From Aphrophora alni (lineage: Eukaryota > Arthropoda > Insecta > Hemiptera > Aphrophoridae): DNA of 64,000 nt. The translations under genes and the position numbers were made by a program. Under the pieces are notes generated by a model, which made no database searches, had not been told where the DNA came from, and worked only from the letters and a program-made list of their open reading frames with translations. Location of the stretch: positions 10,136,724 to 10,200,723 of the forward strand of contig OY740776.1 of NCBI GenBank assembly GCA_963513935.1, given 5' to 3'. Shown here piece by piece: positions 33,611 through 46,029 of this stretch; the stretch's first letter is position 1, and each line of letters opens with the position of its first letter.

Positions 33611-34841
33611 ATATTATTAAATATTTTTAAATATTTAATTATTAGAATAAATTTGATCGTTTTTCGAAAAAAATACCCTTACGTTTATCATCTAAATCTC
33701 TCGAATCGTTATTAAGAAGTAGATTTATAGATTGACTGGATGTAGATTTTTTTTAACTCATTTACTAAACTCTGCAAAGAAAAGTGAATGATGTTTTGTT
33801 TCGGTAAAATTTAAAATTGTTGGAATGCATGTAAGACCACCGTATAAGGGAAATAAACTTCAACAGTCTTTATTATAAAACATATGAAAAGCAGAGACAA
33901 TACAGTCACGTGACTTCTATAAATATAAAATCAAGTACTTATCTCTCTACGCCTGAAGCAAGAATGAAATTACTACGCTCTGACATGTACACTCTGTTTT
34001 AATATAAAATGATGAAAACCTAACCTTTACGGTTAAAATAAACATTTTAGTAGGAGTTTAATAAATCACAATTATTTCAGGTTGCCTTTAGAGAGCATTA
34101 TTTGATCCAAACAATTCATATTAGTTTTCCTCGTTTAAAATCGAAAAAAACTATCAGTCATCATCTCCTGGTAAAATAGCAAGAAAAGAACATAAACACT
34201 CATAATCTTTTAATAGCGAAAGGATCGAAAAAGAACAAAAATTGGTCAAAATATGTTATAGGAAATGTAAAAGGGAGGAATCTAGAACAAGACTAAATGA
34301 AAATTCTAGCAGATCTATTGGTGTTGCTACACCTACACTCACGATAAGTAACCCCTTAGGGAACAACTCACATAAAAACAGTTATACATAATAGAAAACT
34401 TATTGGGTAAAAATTAATTCTTCCAATTGTAAAACAAAATTTAACTTCTTTTTGAGGTATTATTTACATGAGAAAATCTGAAAGTATTTGGAATTATGTA
34501 CATGTATAGAGATAACGTAGGTGTATGAATATTTACGATTTATTTCGATTTGAACCACATCGCGCAGTATGAAAGAAACATTTAAGTAATACCTTTAGGT
34601 GACGTTTTAATAGGGTCGGGTAACCTAATCAGCGACTAAACAGCACTATTTCGGTAACTGATATATAAGAGTAATAACGTCAGCTAGATATTTTCATCTT
34701 CCTTTTCGAGGATGCAAGAAATAAAAAAGGTGTTCATGTTTGGACGTCGATGAATAAGTAATATAAACTGCAGAGAGATATTTCACAAAATGTGAATAAT
34801 TTAATTACTGTGGTTCCGAAGTGTTGGTGGGGGGTGTAGAT

Positions 34842-35495
34842 GGGTGATTCTACAAATCGGGCAATATTTACGTCACTTGACAATATCATAAATAATATGT
34901 GTTAGAAATCTACTTTGTATTTTAAAAAAATTTTCTTAAAAGTCTGAGGTATCATTCCAAATTATTAAAATTGTAAGAAAAAAATATATAGGCAGGTGTA
35001 TAAAAACAAAATGGTCGAAAATGACATTTGCATGGATGTCCCCAACCACTAATTTAAAGGGAATTATATTTTTTTGAGTTAGTCAGAATTTTTGTAACAA
35101 GTTAAAAATATCAGATTAGGTTTATAAAGGTTTCAAGAATAAAAACACAGTTTATTTAAAATATTAACTCTTTGTTTTTAATTATGGTAATTTATTAAAA
35201 ACTGTCCCTGGGTTTTATGTCATTAGCATGGAAAGTTTTAAAAAGTTTCTAATAATGTAAGGGAATGTTTCTTCTAAAACAAAAAAACGAGTGGCTTCCG
35301 TGTCATTAGCGTGGATGTGTAAATTTTTAAAAAATAAAAAAAGTGCAAAATAGTTCAAAATCAGCTTGATTTGATGTTTTTTAATGGTCCTTGGGTAATT
35401 TCCTGTAAAAAAATATATATATAATAAATTGTTTATCATTTTAAATGTTTAGTCGTTTTATTGTTCCAAATGTTGCCCAATTTGTAGAATCACCC
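34842..35495. mobile_element. TIR element with 4-bp target duplication
   Basis: Terminal inverted repeats GGGTGATTCTACAAATCGGG and its partner at 35468-35495 match over ~23 bp with one mismatch. AGAT flanks both sides (34838-34841 and 35496-35499). The 654-bp interior is AT-rich and lacks a transposase; the minus-strand 74-codon frame (35439-35215) shows no domain. GTGTCATTAGCGTGGATG and TGTCATTAGCATGGA blocks repeat inside. Non-autonomous DNA transposon of uncertain superfamily. Confidence 0.65.
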
Positions 35496-35499
35496 AGAT

Positions 35500-36160
35500 A
35501 TGTTTCAGAGTGATATGCTAAATGTCAGCTGTGATAATACGTGTTGGGTGGACAGTTCTAGAGGTCCCTCAGTTTGCGCAGTGTAGTTTTGTTCGTTCAA
35601 TAGTTATACTTAAGAATTGGATTGACGTGTAAGTAATTAATAACTCATCTTGAGCAGAGTAGGTAATGGTCGACTTGGTTTTAATGCGATGGAAAGTGTA
35701 AAACCAGCCTTTTTTTATGCCAGGTAACGTGGATGTAATAGATATCTTTCATAATTACTCTTTCAGTTTCAATTTCGTTAACTCAATGGACAATTTTCTC
35801 ACTCCATGGAAAGAGGTTATTAGCTTGACCAATGAAAATTCAATCCAAACATCTTGCTCTATCTGAATACCATTAACTTTGTCCTATACGGTACGAATAC
35901 TAACAGAATGTCAGGTGGTTTTAATGAGTGAAATATTCACAATATTGACAGTACTATTAGGAATTTCTAATAAAACATTTCAAACCCTAAAAAATTATAA
36001 CTTTCGTGTCACTTAAATTAGTATTTATTTGCTTATTCAGAATCGTTGACAAATGATAGAATATAGTGATTTGAATTAGGTCTATTTTACTGTCCTTGAA
36101 GTACAAGACTATACAACAAAACGGTGATGAGCACTTGGATATGTTAACACAGGTATTGTC
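35500..36160. other. Intergenic, no gene seen
   Basis: No coding, RNA or repeat signal recognised. Confidence 0.45.
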
Positions 36161-36500
36161 GGCCAAACATAAGCTGGCACTTGGCTGCTAGGTAGAAAAC
36201 CTGTATTCGTCTTTCGGAAAACATCAGCTACTGTTAACAACCGGTTTCATGGGGCGAGAGCTGAGCATGAGCGTACACACTGTAATTTTCTGGCTCATAA
36301 TTGAAATTTGTATATTTATTGTGTGCAGCTTATATATTGCTAAAAAGATCTGAAATAGATTACAAACCAATTTCTGCAATATACAATGCGGCGAGAGTCA
36401 ATGTATTCCGAAAGTATTTATACCTGCACTTCCACCCTCCCCTCGTCCACCAAGTCCGTCGCCTCAGTTCGCCAATCCAAGTGCCAGCTTACGTTTGGCC
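36161..36500. mobile_element. Short element with 24-bp inverted ends
   Basis: GGCCAAACATAAGCTGGCAC at the left (36161-36184 in full) is inverted at 36477-36500 with one mismatch over 24 bp. The 340-bp span is less AT-rich than its flanks. It is probably a MITE. No clear target duplication. Confidence 0.55.
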
Positions 36501-39500
36501 AACTGTAGTAAAATTTCCAGAGGGGATATCCTTCAATTACTATTGTCGTTAGTCTACCTATATTTACTGCCGTTTGTTAAAGAATTTTATAAAACACTTT
36601 TAGGGAGGTAGGAAAGGCACATTTTAATTTCTAATTTTGAGTGTCTTCTATAAATTTTGACGTTTAACACTTTGCCACCGAAGCTGTATTTTAATATATA
36701 AGAGTTTCACCTTTGAAATGTCTTAAAATTTCGGTAGATGCGTTAACATATGCTTGTTTCTTCTGCATCAGTTTGCCGACCTCAACCTTAATGTTAACAT
36801 AATATACAGATGTTGTTCAGAATATTCCATTACGGGCTTTAGATAAAAATGAACTAGCGGAAAATGAGCTGTTTTGTGATCATGTTTTCAAAAAATAGAA
36901 TATTTTAACTTACATGCAAAATTAAATTAAATTCTAGCTATTCCTTTAAATTATTAAATATTTGTTATTTGTATATTATAGAAAATTTTAATATATATAA
37001 GAAAAAAAAAATGAAACATCGCAAATAGTTTATGTATTTTGAAAATGCACAACTGTATTTAGGTTGAGGCTGCCAGGTTTACAATGGTGCAGACAAATGC
37101 AGGACGGTCGTAGTGGGTGGTTAAACTTCCAAATACACCTGATTGGGAAGAAGAAGTGACGGAATGATATCTGGAAACACATTCCCGGTAGGATTGTGAG
37201 TGAATAAATTACTAGAAGGAGTGTTAATCAGGATGAGGAGCAGGTGAAATAGGCCTAAATCTCGGAGGACGGGTGTCAGTAAATTTAGGTCATACAAGGT
37301 AACAGTGTGTGATGGATTCGTCCATGCAATGATCACGGAGTTAATTGAGGTTATGATTGGACAGCTAATAGGTATCTTTCGAGTCAGTCTTATGCTAAGT
37401 CATGTTGCCTGAAATGGAGACAGGTTAGGTTAGGTTTGTTTTTCTCTCAAAACCAGGAAAAGATTTGTATAATGACGCTTTTAGACCAATTACCATTCTC
37501 TTAATGCATCTAATTAGTGGACATTTCTGACTCTTGGTAGCTACAAAGTTACAGAATGCAAATATTTTTTCAGAGAAGTCTACGCCGAGACAATGTGGGA
37601 TTACAGATGGAAAAGGACTGTCTAGTTAGCTAACAAATGGTCATCTACTCGATTTGTAGGTCTAGATCCCACATTGATGGTTTTGGGACAAACAGGTAAA
37701 CATTATCAGAGAATAGGCAAGGAAGAAGCACGTTGATAAGTTAAAGTAAGAGAGTGGATTGATTATAAGCAGTCAAAGATGTTTTAGAATGTACAAGATG
37801 ATGGAAGGAGGATGCTGATAAGAAGAGAGGTGTTGTAACGGGACACTGTACGCTGCATTAAGATGGTTTGACAGAAAGATCAGTCTCGATGTGATACGAA
37901 GTGGACTGGAGGAAACTAAAAAGCATTTTGTGGCCTTCTGTTCAAGAAAAGGTAGTAAAAGGCACAATGTAAGCGATTGTGTAGTGATGTATTATTTAGC
38001 TAAACAATGATTATCTCAGTAAAACAATTTTTGAAAATTTACTAACCGATTTGGGTGGAGATCTAATCTGACCATTAGTAAAATAGAGACTACAGATACA
38101 ATCTGATTAAACTATACCTTCTAGTGAAGTTAGTGACACGCTTAATATGTATAGACTATAAAGATAATATAGAAAATGATATATGTAAGATAATTTAAAT
38201 ATAATTGCATTTAGGCATTTATAAACGTTTATAGACATAGTGGAAAAATAATGTCAAATATAGTGCATTAAAAATAGTGTAAAATTATCTCCTCGGGCAG
38301 GATGGATGGAGATTTTATAGTTTAGGTTGTCGGTGTTTCCACAAGTGAATCCAAAATAGGTAAACATCCAATATTATAAATTCCTAAATAGGAAATTATA
38401 ATCCCTAAACTGGAAAACTTTACCTGCACGACAAGCGACTTCTGAATCTTTTACGACTTCGTCGTTCCAATTACTTTTAACATAAAAAATACAGTTTTCC
38501 ACAGACAAATTGTTTCTATTACCGTAATAAATTTACTTTATATTTTCATAAAGTGAACTGTCAAAGAAAGTTAACAAAATTAAAAGACAATATCTGGAGA
38601 AACAAGTTTAATAAAGTCTTGCCTTGGTCGCAGGTGTCTTCTGAATTCATTACTTGTATGTGGAGATAAAATGAAAATATTTTCCTCTTTATTAAAATGA
38701 GACTTTAACGCTTGGATAGGAGGAAAGTTCTCTTGGATAAATGTCAGATGTGTTATTAAAACAATTCAACTTTCTCATGATAATTTTTTTTTAGATATAC
38801 GTAGGTTAAAATAACTAATTAAAAATATATTTGTAAGTATAAATTAATGCACAAAACAAAAATTCTTGTTGTAATGTACCTTATGGAAACATAAACACTC
38901 AAGACTATGAAATGTCACCTTTCTGTATATACTAGTTTTAGCTATAAGTTACATATACAGCTGGTCAAGAAGTTGGGGTTCCAAAGGTATTTTTATTTTC
39001 TCAATTGTAAATAAGAGTTCTTCATGTATAAGAAAGAAAAGAAAACATAAATCAAAAAGTAGAAAATGTTTTCGCTAATATTTTAAACTTATTTCCATTC
39101 ATTATTATCTTATATTGGTTTAAATACATTTTTAATAAACAAAATATTAGTGAAAACATATTCCACTTTTATATACGAAAATCTATTTATAAACTGTTTG
39201 TCTTTTCTACGAAAAAATATATACGTAATATGTATATCCGTTTTGAGCTCCTTGAGTCAAAAATTGTTTTTGAAATTATTTCAAGAAAATGTTAAATTGT
39301 ATTGATAGGCCAAAGGGTCTTATCCAATAGGGTAAGTTTGTTGAAAACAGTTGTTACACAGGTTTTCTTAACCGCGTAATTTTTATCTAGAGGGCATAGT
39401 AAGATGTGTAAATATAAAAACCTCCACTCGCTTGTCTAGAGTCAATGTCTCGTTCCTTATGGGGCACGAAATGACGATATGGAGAAGTCTTCGTTCGCTA

Positions 39501-39604
39501 CACACGTCGCTGATTAGACTCTACCAAAACTATATAAATATCTCATTTACTTGACAATACTTTCGCTGCTTTTTATGTTATAAATATTTCAATTTGGTAC
39601 CATT
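36501..39604. other. Intergenic; unassigned GC-richer stretch at 37080-37990
   Basis: 37080-37990 is clearly less AT-rich and could be a decayed coding region of an old element, since short readable pieces appear in several frames. No frame stays open and I cannot name a family. A GGTTAGGTTAGG pair lies near 37422. The remainder is AT-rich without signals. Confidence 0.4.
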
Positions 39605-39973
39605 ACATGCAAAATTGGCCTGATATCATTACAAACGAGGATTTATGGAGAGAAACAGGTCAAATTCGGGTCAAACTGCAGGTTCGAGAGAGGAAGTGGA
39701 GGTGGTTAGGACATACACTGAGGAAGCCAGACGGAACCATTGAGAAAGAGGCCCTAGATTGGAACCCGTAAGGTGTCAGAAGAAGAGGTCGACCCCGAGA
39801 AACCTGGAAGAGTACGATTATTAAAGAAGCAAAAGAGGTTAACAAGACTTGGGGAGAAGTAAAGGCACTTGCTGGAGACAGGGACAGATGGAGAGCTAGC
39901 TCTTCTGGACGCCCTATGCTCCAATAGGAGATAAAAGGAAATAAGTCAAGTAAGTCAAAGACATGCAAAATTG
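39605..39973 (+). mobile_element. Short LINE copy with 13-bp target duplication
   Basis: The element body (39618-39960, 343 bp) matches the 3' end of the LINE at 54929-55835. ACATGCAAAATTG flanks it perfectly on both sides (39605-39617 and 39961-39973), the mark of target-primed reverse transcription. It is heavily 5'-truncated. The reading frame is broken by a CAA-to-TAA stop at 39769-39771 and a 4-bp AGCT duplication near 39897. The 3' tail has AAGTC-type repeats, as in the other copy. Confidence 0.9.
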
Positions 39974-41320
39974 CAACCTGCAAATTTGAAATCTAAGTTA
40001 AATCTCAGTTGAAAAACACACAAGATTAGAATGAAAGAAAATAGTTTAAAATGGCCGCCATTTTCATATTTTCAATTAGGTTTTTATAAATTTCAATACG
40101 GTATCGCCATCATTCGTAACGCCGTATTAACATTAATTAATATTCAACTTCTGTAAATCACTTTGATGTTGCACACAACCGGTAGAAATTAATGCAAACC
40201 ACGCATTAATGTCATTGAGGTTATGATATATGATGAAGATATCAATGAATGATGGGTTGCAAGTAACAGTAGTGATCCATGTACTGTGCTTTATGATACA
40301 CTGGTTGACATTTTATTACTATTATATCCTGTTGTTACTTGTATACTTATCATTACTTTTATAACATCTTTTACAAATCTAGCAAGAACAATAGCCATGG
40401 GTAAGATAGTGGAAGGAGTTGAATTCTTCTGATTTATTGTATCAATTCTATGGGGAAGTGTGTTAATGAAAACATTAACAAGTTGATGGGCGACATTGTG
40501 GTACTTCCCACCTCCGACATTCAAAGTAATAAAATGAGATTCTTTAAATATAATCCCCACAAATTTGTTTTCTTGAACGTTGTAACAAATGTTAAATTGA
40601 ATTGATAGATCATAGTGGTCTTATCCAGCAAGGTTAGTTTGCTTAAAATATTTGTTACACACTGAACATCGTAATTCTGTATAACATTACTAATTTGTTG
40701 ACTAGGTCAAATGAACTTTGTAGGTGTGTGTGAATATTAAAAAATCTCCATTCGCTTTGCTTCTCAATGTCTTGGTCGTAGCGTATCTCAAACCTCTACT
40801 GAGTACGCTCGAATTTGGTGACTTCTCCTTGCCTGATCTAGTTACTAAACGAAGCCTACAGTTGATCTGGAAGTCAGGGTTCGAAGTTACATTTCAATAA
40901 CTGCTCTATTTGTCATCGTGGAAAGTTGAAATTGGTGTTATTTAGAATTGAAATCTGCAAATATATATCTCTAATGTAACGTGTGAATAACAACACGGGA
41001 TATGAAACCCTACAACAAATTTTATGTTCCACGTACTGATGGGACCATTTGTCTGTGCGGGCGGCTCTGACTCTACTAGCCGTCCTGTAAAAGTAGGTCT
41101 CGCTCACCCAACTATGTTTGTCTACCTTTCGCGAGACATAATTACAGTTTACAAGATTTGTAGTGCACATAGAAACATGATGTTTACAAGCAAATTTTAT
41201 TGTTTTACGTCCTTTAAAATATCAGTAGGTACTAGCAAAGGCAACATCTAAAAAAATGTCATACTAAAAGTTGATTTACCATAATAAATTTATTGATTGT
41301 CTACATACATTTTAATCCAG
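39974..41320. other. Intergenic, no gene seen
   Basis: AT-rich with no recognised gene. 40730-40800 (CTCCATTCGCTTTGCTTCTC) resembles the tail of the 14660-15600 repeat on the other strand. Confidence 0.4.
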
Positions 41321-41587
41321 CTATTCAATGCCGCTCAAATCATCGTCGTCATCGTCCTCCTCACTGCTGTCGCTGTTTCCTACTGATACAATCATTGATT
41401 CCACGAGGTTGTCGATCCGCGGCTCAGCTGAATCGTAATTATTTTCAATAGGTTTTACATGCTCGCACTGGTTCTCCCATTCTTTTACACTAATAAGGTT
41501 GATGTTTTCCTGTGCTAATGACTTGATGCTCTCGAAGCTACATTGAAGACAGGTGAATAATCTACGTCCGGCGCGCCGCGCGGGACT
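41321..41587 (-). pseudogene. Probable transposase C-terminus (unassigned family)
   Basis: The minus-strand frame is open for 88 codons to TAG at 41321-41323. It has FTCLQCSFESIKSLAQENIN, VKEWENQCEHVKPIENNYD and a strongly acidic end, SSEEDDDDDDLSGIE. A tryptophan/His-Val block followed by an acidic tail is a common C-terminal pattern of DDE transposases in insect elements, and an AATAAA (minus strand, near 41288) follows. At 41752 a minus-strand TACAGGGTGTTTGGTAATTG looks like an element terminus. No methionine or catalytic core is present. It could instead be the last exon of a host gene. Base composition differs sharply from its surroundings. Confidence 0.45.
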
Positions 41588-42254
41588 TCATGTTTTTGGA
41601 AATGAGCGATAACCACTCCCCTCTCCCCCACGCGCCATAGCCAGCCGCGCACACATACAAATGGACCCAACAGTATAGACGACTAAAGACGAACGGCATG
41701 TCGATAAATTGAGGTAGAAACTGGTTGCAATTACCAAACACCCTGTATTCTGGGTAAGAATAATTATTTTCCTATAATTACAGCATACATTAGATTTTAC
41801 CATTATTACTGTTTTAGTTAAACCACGCCATAAAGAAGTGTATTTAGGAGACAATACTTATTGCAAATACAAGTGTAAATGTTTGCAAAAATAGTTTCTC
41901 AAATAATCTTGCATATTCTCAATAATTCCTATGGTTGAGTTAATTGTTTGTTTAAAACGAATACGTGATAATTGGACTCAAGTTAAAGATTTTCTCAAGT
42001 TTTTCTTAGCTTCATTTTCTATCAATTACTGTGCAAACTTAATACTTGTTTCCCAGCTGATTTATATTATAGGCTTTCATGCTTTCATCTTAGTTTTATT
42101 ATTTAGAGTGTTCACTTGTCAGAATCTCTTCACTTTGCCAAATTTGTATCACGTTTATGGTTCTTAAAGGATCCTAATTTACATGTACGATTATTTTATT
42201 TATTATAGTTTAAATTTGGTTTACATTGTTGTTTTAAAGGCGAAGGGTTATATA
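41588..42254. other. Intergenic, possible transposon end
   Basis: 41560-41720 is GC-rich (GCGCGCCGCGCGGG near 41571), then AT-rich. It includes the ACACCCTGTATTC terminus-like motif near 41740. No other gene. Confidence 0.4.
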
Positions 42255-42257
42255 ACC

Positions 42258-42400
42258 TGGTGGTACCATCGGAGGAGGATCCCTAATTCTAGGAATGAAG
42301 GTCTGGCCGATTCCTTTTTCGACTCGAAAAGGGTCACTCATTGTTACACAAAACAATAGCTGTGAATATCGGAGGTAAACATTTCGATGGCACCACCAGA
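42258..42400. repeat. Small foldback, copy 1
   Basis: CTGGTGGTACCATCG (42258) and CGATGGCACCACCAG (42386-42400) form inverted ends with one mismatch. It is related to 43178-43325 in both ends and in an internal GTCAC/GAAA block. Confidence 0.5.
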
Positions 42401-43177
42401 TTGTTTAAGGGCCATTTTTGAACTCTGCTCTCCAACTATAAAATCTAGCAACTATTTAGTTTTTGATGATCACTTCATTCACTTCCAATTCAATCCGGCA
42501 AGGTAGACAGACTGTTGCTTATTGCAAAAAATAAAAATAAAGATTCTCAACTTATTTCCTACTTGATAACTATTAGAGAAAGAGTCTGAAGTGCTAGGAT
42601 ATATCGAAACATATAAATACTCCCGATAATTAACGTTTTGATAGCAATACGTTAATTGTACGTCATGCCAATGAGTCTAAAAAACGTAAATTGCAAAACG
42701 GTTTATTCTTGTAATTCTTTACATTCAAGTTGAAAGGTGAGTAAGTCTGTTGGGAAAGTCCATCCGCAGAACTTCTATTTTTGGAACATCCGGTCCATTT
42801 TAAACCTCTATAGCCAACATGTACAAATATATAATGAATATTCGCGCAAGTCCAAACAATGTACTGTCACCGGCATTCTTTTTTGCTCGGCACAATTTTT
42901 GCTCCACATCGATGCACAAGGTTCCCTCCTTTCTCAACGTTAAAATGGATTCTACCGTCACACTTAGAACAGTTAATAGATGTTTTCACGAATTTCCACT
43001 CTAAAAACTGTTTTTACTTCCCCTAACCGCAATGAAGTTTTTCAACGCTTTTAGACTATTGAAATTGAAATCCATGATCTAGATAGAAATGAACTGAAAT
43101 GAAATGAACCAGATAGAGTCGACTGATATGTATTTCTACTGTCCATCAACTGAAATATTGAAAATGTCCCTCCCTAA

Positions 43178-43325
43178 ACTGGATGGTGCCACCACGCCTG
43201 GGTAATTCCCAAGACATCTAACAATAGACGTGATGTGTAGGAGCAGTAAAGATAGACAATAGAAGGGTTTCGGTGACACTTCTTCAGGTAGAAATAGCAG
43301 TTCAGGTACGATGGTACCATCAGGT
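43178..43325. repeat. Small foldback, copy 2
   Basis: CTGGATGGTGCCACC and GGTACCATCAGG form the inverted ends. It looks like copy 1 in the opposite orientation, suggesting a ~145-bp MITE family. Confidence 0.45.
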
Positions 43326-43592
43326 TACTATGACCCAAGGCGAAAAACCTTTTTGTCATAATCACCTTATAGAAAAAAGAAATGAACGTAGAATAATGAA
43401 TCATAAATGTTAAATACTCCAATACTGGAAGAAAAAATATAGTTGGTCAAGAGCGACCTGATAGGAGGGATCTAATCTAAGTCAACATGGGAAAAGTCCA
43501 GAAGCAAATAAGTTTCGTCGAAATGTTCACGCCTGTACTAACTTATAGTAATCCCTTGAGGGCTTCTAGTGTTAATATTCACTCTGTACGTA

Positions 43593-43611
43593 GGGGGGGG
43601 GGGGGGGGGGG
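43593..43611 (+). repeat. Poly(G) run of 19
   Basis: Nineteen consecutive G, able in principle to form a G-quadruplex. Length in the assembly may be unreliable. Confidence 0.85.
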
Positions 43612-45115
43612 TGCAGGAGAGAAAGTTCTTGTAAAATCATTAATTATTTCAAACCATACTAATAAACAGGGAAATTCGAATAAAGTTGTGTAATGTACAA
43701 AGTAAATATTGATGAGAACAAAGTTTATATTAAACGCAAGGTAATATTAAAGTTATTTCACAATATAATTGTAAACTTTAAAGTTGATTTCACTGAAGTG
43801 GAAAATCTAATTTTAAACTGTAATGTTTGTTTAAACGGGCAGAGGATAGTTTTACAAACTTTCATAGGAATATCTGGTTTATTTATTTAATTTATAAAAT
43901 ACATTAAATGAAACATTCTATCGACTTAATTTTATAATAGAATTTCCGGATGTTGACGTGAGGAAAAAGAATTGTCAAAGGATTTGTTTAAGACAAAAAA
44001 GACAGCCGACTTATCAATTTATGTGTTTGTAATTGCGTGTTCAAAAATATCAATTGATAGAAGTTGTTTAAGCCGATGTTGAGGAAATTTTAATTTGTGT
44101 TTTTCTTGGTTATTGAAAAGTTTGAATTATGTTTAGTGTTTGTTTCGTGGCGAAAAATTATTCTGAAAGTAATTTGCTGGCTTTATAAAATATTTATGCT
44201 GGCTATCAGTACTATATACAACATACCTTTTATGTATATGCTATATGCCTTATATATTATACTACTATATGTCATATTTATGCTGGCTTACTCAAATATA
44301 TATGTATTGGGTCAAAAATATGTTTTGGTTTTTTTGCGTACATATTCCCTTTGAGATACCCTGATTGAAAAAAAAGAGAATTTTTCGGAATGATGTACAG
44401 TTGCCAAAACAAATAATCGATTAATTCAAATTAGATTTTTTTCTTACTATTTCAAAAAGTCTTTGTGCTATTTTTTTAATAATTCAAAATTTAGAAACGA
44501 ACGTAAAACGAAAACATCTAAAATTCGATGAAGTAGCTAATGTAAAAAATATATTTCTTATAAACGGTACAACCGATTTCGTTGAAATTATGGTAAATTG
44601 CCTCAAACAACTGCGTAAAATCGAAAATAAAATAAAATATCTGTTCAGGAAAAATTAAAAAGGCCGTCGTCATTAAAAACTTGATTTAAAACAATGAGTT
44701 ACCAAAAAAGGAGTTTACAGCATGAGTAAATGAAGTAAATTTTTTAAACAACGATAAGTAAGGATCGTTTTATACAAACATGTTTTCCGTAAGAAATGCA
44801 CAGTGTAAATTCAATTGTCAAGATCATTCACTTTTTTTGGGTGTAAGTCATATAATGAAATATTTTCAGGAAATGAAAAGGAATTTTATTTTTGCTTTTC
44901 TGAGTGGACTTGTGAAAATGTTAATGAAATATTTCTACGCTTATTCATTTACTTTCATTAATTTTCCAGTCCATGGTTTTGTTTCATGGCTCGAGGTAAA
45001 ACAGTAATTATATTTATTTGCTGTGAAATGTAAACGTTAAGGGTTGTTAGTGAAACTACGGGGTCGAATAGGCAATCTGACTACATCACTCGTGTAATGT
45101 TAAATGTCAGACACC
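43612..45115. other. Intergenic, no gene seen
   Basis: AT-rich. 44780-45000 resembles 46030-46150 in part (AATTCAATTGTC, ATCATT). Frames such as 44097-44354 are aromatic- and leucine-rich AT noise. Confidence 0.4.
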
Positions 45116-45662
45116 TAATTGTTTTAGTTATTGAGAGACCAAAGGGGGCAGTTTTAACCTAACCTAACCTAACCTAACCTAATTGTTTTAGTTATTGAGA
45201 GACCAAAGGGGGCAGTTTTAACCTAACCTAACCTAACCTAACCTAATTGTTTTAGTTATTGAGAGACCAAAGGGGGTAGTTTTAACCTAACCTAACCTTT
45301 CCTAACCTAACCTAATCTAACCTAACCTAACCTAATTGTTTTAGTTATTGAGAGACCAAAGTTGCAGTTTTAACCTAACCTAACCTATCCTAACCTAACC
45401 TAATCAAACATAACCTAACCTAACCTAATCTAATCTAACCTAACCTAACCTATCCTAACCTAACCTAACCTATCCTATCCTAACCTAACCTAACCTAACC
45501 TAACCTAACCTAACCTAACCTAACCAAACCTAACCTAACCTAACCTATCCTATCCTATCCTAACCTAACCTAACCTAACCTAATCTAACCTAACCTAACC
45601 TAACCTAACCAAACCTAACCTAACCTAACCTAGTTGTTTTAGTTATTGAGTCACCAAACTCG
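45116..45662 (+). repeat. Composite interstitial telomere-type array 1
   Basis: Three regular ~64-bp units (starting 45119, 45183 and 45247) consist of TTGTTTTAGTTATTGAGAGA, CCAAAGGGGGCAG and then four or more CCTAA. A fourth block near 45338 and a last one near 45632 enclose a long degenerate CCTAA run with CCTAT, CCAAA and CTAAT variants. CCTAA is the complement of the arthropod telomere motif TTAGG. The unique block has been amplified together with the telomeric repeats. Confidence 0.9.
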
Positions 45663-46029
45663 GTAATTCCTTGATCAAGGTATTTACTGGGCAGTTTGGT
45701 TCTTCCTAACTTTTAGTATAACGGAGGGAAGATCCTTTATAAATGAACGGTTGTTCGCTTGAGTAGAAGTTGACAAAGTTTGTTTGAAAACACTAATTTT
45801 GTAAGTTATTTTTGTAAATGTGTTAAGTAAAAAAAAAAATTACGTATAGAAATTGCCTTGATGTTAGAAATACAAATATCTCCATTTATTGAACACATTT
45901 AATATAACTTAGGGAAACTAAATGTCCTTCTAAAATTAAAAAAAAAAAAACTATCAGTACTATCACTTTTTTTCCAAATTGTGGCGAAAAGAAAGATAAA
46001 CAGTAAAAGAAATGTTATAAGGGACCGTT

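Larger units (their letters stand above)
33005..34350. mobile_element. R3 foldback element (diverged), with PLE inside
   Basis: The left arm 33005-33230 (TTGGCAATTCTGAGGGATTC, then TTGATCAACTCTTGTTC) and the inverted right arm about 34150-34350 (GAACAAAAATTGGTCAAAA and a GGAGGAATCTAGAACAAGAC block) belong to the family best seen at 53563-54231. The arms are more diverged here. The PLE 3' end at 33465-33610 lies between them. Confidence 0.45.

Noticed and set aside
37080..37990. Possible host exon or LINE fragment
   Set aside because: Composition is suggestive, but stops occur in every frame and no motif could be recognised, so it is left as unassigned.
45116..45662. True chromosome end
   Set aside because: Unique and repeat DNA continues for kilobases on both sides, and the array is degenerate and interrupted by a unique block.
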